Source: Flagellimonas sp. HMM57
GTDB lineage: Bacteria > Bacteroidota > Bacteroidia > Flavobacteriales > Flavobacteriaceae
Direction of reading: 5' to 3'
Assembly: GCF_021390175.1 (NCBI RefSeq)
Contig: NZ_CP090004.1
Coordinates: forward strand, 2,843,001-2,907,000
Length of the DNA stretch: 64,000 nucleotides
Shown one piece after another: positions 62,422-64,000 of the stretch. The notes beneath the pieces were generated by a model. That model was given only the letters and a program-made list of their open reading frames with translations. It searched no databases and was not told the origin of the DNA. Position 1 is the first letter of the stretch; each line of letters starts with the position of its first letter. A program made the translations under genes and the position numbers.

Positions 62422-63558
62422 ATGAAAAAGTATTGGTATTTTCTTTTTGCAGTTCCATTTCTTATTTGGGCATGTTCTTCAGATTCCAATAATGATGACG
62501 GTACTGCAGTGGACGATGAGGTCCCCGTTACATTCGATAGAAGTGCTATGTTGGTAAATTGGGCCGATAATATTATTGTGCCGGCATACCAATCTTTTTC
62601 TGCCAAACTCATTGTTCTGGAAGAATCGTACGATAGTTTCGTTTCAGATAGAAGTGTTGATAACTTAACCGCTTTTAGGGAAGCATGGTTGGATGCTTAC
62701 ACTGCATGGCAACAAGTCTCTTTATTTGAAACTGGTCCTGCAGAATCTGTTGGATATCGTTTGAATATGAATACTTATCCTGCGGATGCCGATTTGATAG
62801 AATCTCATATCGCTAATGGTGCTTATGACCTTTCCTTGCCATCAAATAGAGATGCAAAAGGTTTTCCCGCTCTGGATTATCTTTTAAATGGATTGGAAAC
62901 TGATGATGTTGCTCTGGTCAACAGATTGGCCAGTGGTACAGAAGCAGATGGTACCTTGTCGTACATGGATGATGTGATTTCAGATATGAAATCCCTAACA
63001 GATGATGTTGTCGGACAATGGGAAGGTGATTACCGCGATACTTTTGTAGAAAATGATGGCTCTTCATCAACTGCATCTGTAGATCGTTTTGTGAACGATT
63101 ATATCTTTTACTACGAAAAATTTCTCAGAGCTGGAAAAATGGGAATTCCGTTGGGGGTTTTCACAGGAGAAACCGCTCCTAATACCATAGAAGCCTTCTA
63201 CAAAGCTGATATAAGCAATACACTTTTTTTAGAGGGTTTATCAGCGGTGCAGGATTTCTTTAATGGAAAGCATTTTAATTCATCGGCAACTGGTGAAAGT
63301 CTGGCCTCGTATCTTGAAGACTTAAATTCTATAAAAGATGGCGATGATTTATCGGAACTTATCAATAATCAATTGAATACTGCGCGTACCGCCGTTTCAG
63401 GTTTGGATACTTTTAGAAATGAAATTGAGAACAACGATATTCCTACCAATATGAATATGGCTTACGATGAGGTCCAAAGGGCTGTTCCGTTATTAAAGGT
63501 AGATATGGTATCGGCTATGAGTATCAGTATAGATTTTGTTGATGCTGATGGCGATTAG
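62422..63558 (+). CDS. imelysin-family lipoprotein with altered GxHxxE motif
   Basis: A 378-aa lipoprotein (lipobox IWAC, Cys18) with the imelysin (M75, IrpA/EfeO-like) helical fold. Segments include DAYTAWQQVSLFETGPAESVGYRLNMNTYPADADLIE near 93-130. The motif region reads GFPALDYLLNG near 152-162, where metal-binding imelysins have GxHxxE, so the His and Glu are replaced by Pro and Asp. Related proteins take part in iron uptake. It is preceded by the 21-bp hairpin and followed with no gap by the HTTM gene. Confidence 0.88.
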   Translation: MKKYWYFLFAVPFLIWACSSDSNNDDGTAVDDEVPVTFDRSAMLVNWADNIIVPAYQSFSAKLIVLEESYDSFVSDRSVDNLTAFREAWLDAYTAWQQVSLFETGPAESVGYRLNMNTYPADADLIESHIANGAYDLSLPSNRDAKGFPALDYLLNGLETDDVALVNRLASGTEADGTLSYMDDVISDMKSLTDDVVGQWEGDYRDTFVENDGSSSTASVDRFVNDYIFYYEKFLRAGKMGIPLGVFTGETAPNTIEAFYKADISNTLFLEGLSAVQDFFNGKHFNSSATGESLASYLEDLNSIKDGDDLSELINNQLNTARTAVSGLDTFRNEIENNDIPTNMNMAYDEVQRAVPLLKVDMVSAMSISIDFVDADGD

Positions 63559-64000
63559 ATGTCCATTTCCTTTTCCAAATACAGACAAATAAATGTAGAG
63601 GCCGCCCCTTTGGCGGTCTTTCGTATTTTTTTTGGTGTTATGATGCTGATTAGCATCATTCGTTTTTGGGCTAATGGCTGGATTGAAAAATTGTACTTGG
63701 AACCTAAATTTCACTTTTCCTATTATGGTTTTGAGTGGGTAAAGCCAATAGGCAATTTAACGTATTTGATTTTTGTTATTTGCGCTCTTGCATCAATCGG
63801 AGTAGCGTTGGGATATAAGTATCGACTGTCCATTTTGACTTTCTTCTTATCTTTTACGTATATCGAGTTAATGGATAAGACCACGTATCTCAATCATTAT
63901 TACTTCATTAGTGCACTATCTTTTCTAATGATTTTTTTGCCGGCAAACGTGTATTATGCCCTGGATGCAAAAAAAAATCCTAAAAACGCTTTTCAGTATA
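63559..64000 (+). CDS. HTTM-domain (gamma-carboxylase-like) membrane protein, N-terminal part
   Basis: The gene begins with ATG directly after the imelysin stop and runs off the right edge (147 codons visible). It starts with SFSKYRQINVEAAPLAVFRIFFGVMMLISI and has helices around residues 15-38, 68-90, 95-115 and 125-140. The segment YIELMDKTTYLNHYYFISALSFLM matches the HTTM family related to vitamin K-dependent gamma-glutamyl carboxylase. In this operon it may modify or help export the neighbouring lipoproteins; that is inference. Confidence 0.85.
   Translation, partial: MSISFSKYRQINVEAAPLAVFRIFFGVMMLISIIRFWANGWIEKLYLEPKFHFSYYGFEWVKPIGNLTYLIFVICALASIGVALGYKYRLSILTFFLSFTYIELMDKTTYLNHYYFISALSFLMIFLPANVYYALDAKKNPKNAFQY

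Noticed and set aside
1..64000. tRNA, rRNA, CRISPR arrays, prophage or insertion sequences
   Set aside because: None recognised by eye; tRNA detection by reading is imperfect, so a covariance-model scan would be the decisive check.

Overview
The window is a stretch of chromosome from a member of the Bacteroidota, most likely a marine Flavobacteriaceae. The evidence is an A+T-rich base composition, the Bacteroidota -7 promoter element (TAnnTTTG) in front of many genes, and lineage-typical families: glutamine synthetase type III, long NusB, a PUR-like DUF3276 protein, a cyclophilin-FKBP fusion, DUF4920, DUF4856, DUF1573, DUF1684, DUF3570/DUF4266 and a membrane-bound AraC regulator. No rRNA, tRNA, CRISPR array, prophage or complete insertion sequence was recognised. 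Coding density is high and most gaps hold a promoter or an intrinsic terminator.

Layout. 1-5366: end of a DUF885 lipoprotein, a CaCA antiporter, then two unrelated glutamine synthetases (GSII and GSIII) transcribed away from each other. 5467-10152: purM, then a compact Rieske / thioredoxin / ApbE / DUF4266 / DUF3570 operon that looks like an envelope redox or metal system; its thioredoxin gene is frameshifted at an A9 run. 10139-14707: a small ABC pair, prfA, a frameshifted four-helix-bundle gene flanked by inverted repeats, pyrF and a hydrolase. 14925-25936: membrane AraC regulator, DUF4197, purU, the fused isobutyryl-CoA mutase icmF, an Lrp regulator, an esterase-like protein, a DJ-1/PfpI lipoprotein and DUF1684. 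25994-28780: a nitrogen operon P-II, Amt, then a beta-barrel protein, matching the two glutamine synthetases nearby. 29049-33785: crcB, small membrane proteins, a MazG-like enzyme, ilvE, DUF4920, mnmD and an SDR protein. 33921-38960: grpE-dnaJ, an ABC-2 exporter pair and an MscS channel.

39023-45301 holds a barrel protein, an NtrC-like regulator without a DNA-binding domain, PPK2, an M28 peptidase and the dual PPIase. 45351-45638 holds two tiny single-helix proteins (27 and 28 aa) that resemble each other and the 62-aa protein encoded at 29440-29619. 45788-53663 carries a cold-shock protein, Prx6, a DinB-like transferase, GNAT, cupin, redoxin, M14 peptidase, DUF3276 and an ABC exporter with a degenerate catalytic site. 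53844-60937 carries nusB, DUF1573, yajC, YdeI, pepT, pyrD, DinB, LysE and HMG-CoA lyase. 61079-64000 is a DUF4856 / imelysin / HTTM operon, probably for iron or another metal. It sits behind a perfect 11-bp-arm palindrome that overlaps its -33 promoter element and has a 21-bp hairpin between its first two genes.

The best leads for something new are the ApbE/DUF4266/DUF3570 operon, the tiny paralogous membrane proteins, the palindrome-controlled DUF4856 operon with its intercistronic hairpin, and two single-base frameshifts in otherwise intact genes.
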